From NCBI GenBank assembly GCA_017965125.1, contig JAGCQO010000250.1:1-6961 (forward strand): 6,961 bases of DNA, given 5' to 3'. A model generated the notes under the pieces. That model saw only the letters and a list, made by a program, of their open reading frames with translations, did no database searches and was not told where the DNA came from. This stretch comes from Paludibacteraceae bacterium (GTDB lineage: Bacteria; Bacteroidota; Bacteroidia; Bacteroidales; Paludibacteraceae). A program made the translations under genes and the position numbers. Below are positions 5,480 through 6,961 of the stretch, in pieces (within the stretch, counting starts at the first letter, position 1; the number at the start of each line of letters is the position of its first letter).

Positions 5480-6631
5480 ATGGCAGGCATTTACATACAC
5501 ATACCTTTTTGCTCGTCGAAGTGCGCATACTGCGATTTCTACTCCGTTCCTGCTTTTGAATACAAGGCGGACTATATAAAAGCGATAAAAAAAGAGGTCG
5601 AACTCCGTGCTCCGGAATTCAAGAAAGCAATCGGCGCAGAGCCTGTGACAACCATATATTTCGGAGGAGGAACGCCTTCTGCACTATCGCCCAAGGAGTT
5701 ACAGGATATATACATCGCGCTGTCAGAGTTTTTTGACCTTTCGCAAGTGGCTGAAATAACGACAGAAGCCAACCCCGACGACCTGACGGACGCATACATA
5801 AAAGAGCTGACGACGCTCGGGAAGCTGCATGTGAACAGAATGTCGATAGGCACGCAGACATTCAACAACCAGATGCTCAAGACCTTTCGACGCAGACACA
5901 ACGCCGAGTCCGCATTGCAAGCCGTAAAACGAGTGAAGGAGCACGGAATCACCAACCTTTCGCTTGATTTGATTTACGCATACCCCGACGAGACGGAAGA
6001 TATGCTCCACGACGACATCGAGAAGCTAACATCGCTCTCGCCGACACACATCTCGGCCTACCAACTGACCTACGAGCCGAACACGATGCTGACCCGACTT
6101 GTGAAGCAGGGAGAGATAAAGCCGCTGGCCGAGAACGACTGCGTGGCGCTGTATTTCCACCTCGTGAAGCATCTGGAGCAAGCCGGATTCGCGCAGTACG
6201 AGATTTCCAACTTCTCGCTGCCGGGATACGAGTCGAAGCACAACTCGTCGTACTGGAACATGACGCCGTACCTGGGTCTGGGACCATCCGCCCACTCGTT
6301 CTACTCCGACGACCGCATGCACAACCCGACCTCGCTGACAAAATACATAAAAGTGCTGCTCGACGGCATAAACCCAGCAGAAGCCGAAGGACTGACGAAG
6401 CAAGAGATGTACAACGACTTCGTCATAACCGCACTGAGGACACGCCGCGGACTCGACACGACGGAGCTGAAAACACGCTTCGGCAGCACGTTTCACGACT
6501 ATTTCATAAAACAGACAGAAACACGAGTGCCGAGAAGGCTGATAGAAAACGAAGGCAACGGCATTGTGCGCCTGACACAAGAAGGAATCTTAGTCTCAGA
6601 CTCCGTTTTCACGGAACTGATATGGGTGTAA
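5480..6631 (+). CDS. hemW: HemW, radical-SAM heme chaperone (HemN-like)
   Basis: This 383-residue protein belongs to the HemW branch of the coproporphyrinogen-dehydrogenase-like radical-SAM family. HemW binds heme and delivers it to membrane or respiratory proteins; it is often mislabelled as oxygen-independent coproporphyrinogen III oxidase. The cluster motif C-x3-C-x2-C (Cys11, 15, 18) reads CSSKCAYCDF, lacking the extra cysteine of true HemN (CxFCGC). Other motifs are FGGGTPS (61-67), TTEANPDDL (94-102), RMSIGTQTFN (120-129), LDLIYAYPDET (162-172), YEISNFS (240-246), HNSSYWN (254-260) and LGLGPSAHS (265-273), with the C-terminal HemN_C region from about 300. The ATG at 5480 puts the conserved GIYIHIPFC right at the N-terminus; the frame stays open to 5381 but that stretch is AT-rich and overlaps the tRNA promoter. 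It is the only plus-strand gene here. No Shine-Dalgarno is seen; a one-mismatch -7 box (TAAATTCG, 5437-5444) is the best promoter candidate. Confidence 0.92.
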   Translation: MAGIYIHIPFCSSKCAYCDFYSVPAFEYKADYIKAIKKEVELRAPEFKKAIGAEPVTTIYFGGGTPSALSPKELQDIYIALSEFFDLSQVAEITTEANPDDLTDAYIKELTTLGKLHVNRMSIGTQTFNNQMLKTFRRRHNAESALQAVKRVKEHGITNLSLDLIYAYPDETEDMLHDDIEKLTSLSPTHISAYQLTYEPNTMLTRLVKQGEIKPLAENDCVALYFHLVKHLEQAGFAQYEISNFSLPGYESKHNSSYWNMTPYLGLGPSAHSFYSDDRMHNPTSLTKYIKVLLDGINPAEAEGLTKQEMYNDFVITALRTRRGLDTTELKTRFGSTFHDYFIKQTETRVPRRLIENEGNGIVRLTQEGILVSDSVFTELIWV

Positions 6632-6661
6632 AAACAAATATGCCGAATTTCTCAAAGCACT

Positions 6662-6961
6662 CTAATCAAACAATCCATTGCTGTCACCTATCATTCTCGC
6701 AAGAACCTCGTCGGCAATCTCGTCGTCACTCAGCATTCCATACTCCTCAGATGCCTTTAACTCGGCAAATAACGGATGCTGCTTGGCAAGACTAAGACCA
6801 TGCTCGTACAGCTTAGGGTTGACTCCCGACAGCAAGTTCAGCCACAAGTGACCAAGCTCGTGCACCATTGTGTTGGCGTTCAGCACTTCGTCATTCAAGT
6901 AGATGTGGCGAGCGACTACGTTGCCCTTGGCATCCCTCTCTATCTCGCACCAGCCGTACAC
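6662..6961 (-). CDS. HExxH zincin-like metallopeptidase domain, C-terminal end of a larger protein (partial)
   Basis: The frame is open to the right edge, so the true start lies outside; 99 codons and a TAG stop are visible. The segment reads IYLNDEVLNANTMVHELGHLW, with the HELGH zinc-binding and catalytic motif at visible residues 34-38, and continues to LSDDEIADEVLARMIGD (78-93), where Glu81 or Glu85 could be the third ligand of a gluzincin. From memory, the pattern 'IYLN..LNANT.(I/V)HE(F/L)GHLW ... (D)EALA.(A/M)IGD' resembles metallopeptidase domains in very large polyvalent proteins of Bacteroidetes phages and conjugative elements. That assignment is an inference, and an ordinary small zincin is possible. 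In such proteins more sequence usually follows the IGD motif, whereas this one stops seven residues later, which may mean truncation. It converges on hemW with 30 bases between stops and no terminator hairpin. Confidence 0.6.
   Translation of the reverse strand: MYGWCEIERDAKGNVVARHIYLNDEVLNANTMVHELGHLWLNLLSGVNPKLYEHGLSLAKQHPLFAELKASEEYGMLSDDEIADEVLARMIGDSNGLFD

Noticed and set aside
5480..6631. Coproporphyrinogen III dehydrogenase (HemN) as the identity of the plus-strand radical-SAM gene
   Set aside because: The cluster motif is CAYCDF and not CxFCGC, and the protein lacks the longer N-terminal region of true HemN; HemW fits better.

Overview
The window looks like a Bacteroidota chromosome, most likely order Bacteroidales. 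Three things suggest this. The gene order rpmB-rpmG-DUF4295-ftsY-rimO is typical of that group, and the 50-residue DUF4295 protein is essentially confined to it. The two clearest promoters have the Bacteroidetes form TTTG-N19-TAnnTTTG rather than TTGACA/TATAAT. Most start codons have no Shine-Dalgarno sequence. I cannot name a genus from sequence alone.

Layout from left to right. Bases 1-78 (minus) hold the first 26 codons of rimO. Bases 91-1044 (minus) hold ftsY, just upstream of rimO in the same transcript, with a plausible promoter at 1085-1092. Bases 1152-1187 hold the terminator of the next unit, the small ribosomal operon rpmB-rpmG-DUF4295 (1846 down to 1223), driven by a textbook promoter at 1915-1945. 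Bases 1979-3061 (minus) hold a secreted alginate-lyase-family polysaccharide lyase standing alone among housekeeping genes. Bases 3254-5190 (minus) hold a two-gene operon with its own terminator at 3198-3234: a NIF3-like metalloprotein with a PII-like insertion, then a coiled-coil C4 zinc-ribbon protein. Bases 5265-5339 (minus) hold tRNA-Pro(UGG), with a textbook promoter at 5384-5414 and a terminator at 5225-5259. Bases 5480-6631 (plus) hold hemW, the only plus-strand gene. Bases 6662-6961 (minus) hold the 3' end of an open-ended gene with an HExxH zincin motif; it resembles the metallopeptidase domains of large mobile-element proteins and is the least ordinary item here.

Functionally most of the window is core biology. 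It covers ribosome components (bL28, bL33, DUF4295), ribosomal protein modification (RimO), co-translational membrane targeting (FtsY), proline decoding, heme delivery (HemW) and a widely conserved NIF3/zinc-ribbon pair of unclear role. The accessory elements are the lone lyase and the zincin fragment at the right edge. I found no CRISPR array, insertion sequence, direct repeat, recognisable riboswitch or replication origin. No gene-free stretch exceeds 300 bases; the longest are about 190 bases (3062-3253) and 180 bases (1045-1222), each holding a terminator. I did not find a convincing undescribed system. The best leads are the zincin fragment, a strong Shine-Dalgarno before rpmG, and the NIF3/zinc-ribbon pair.
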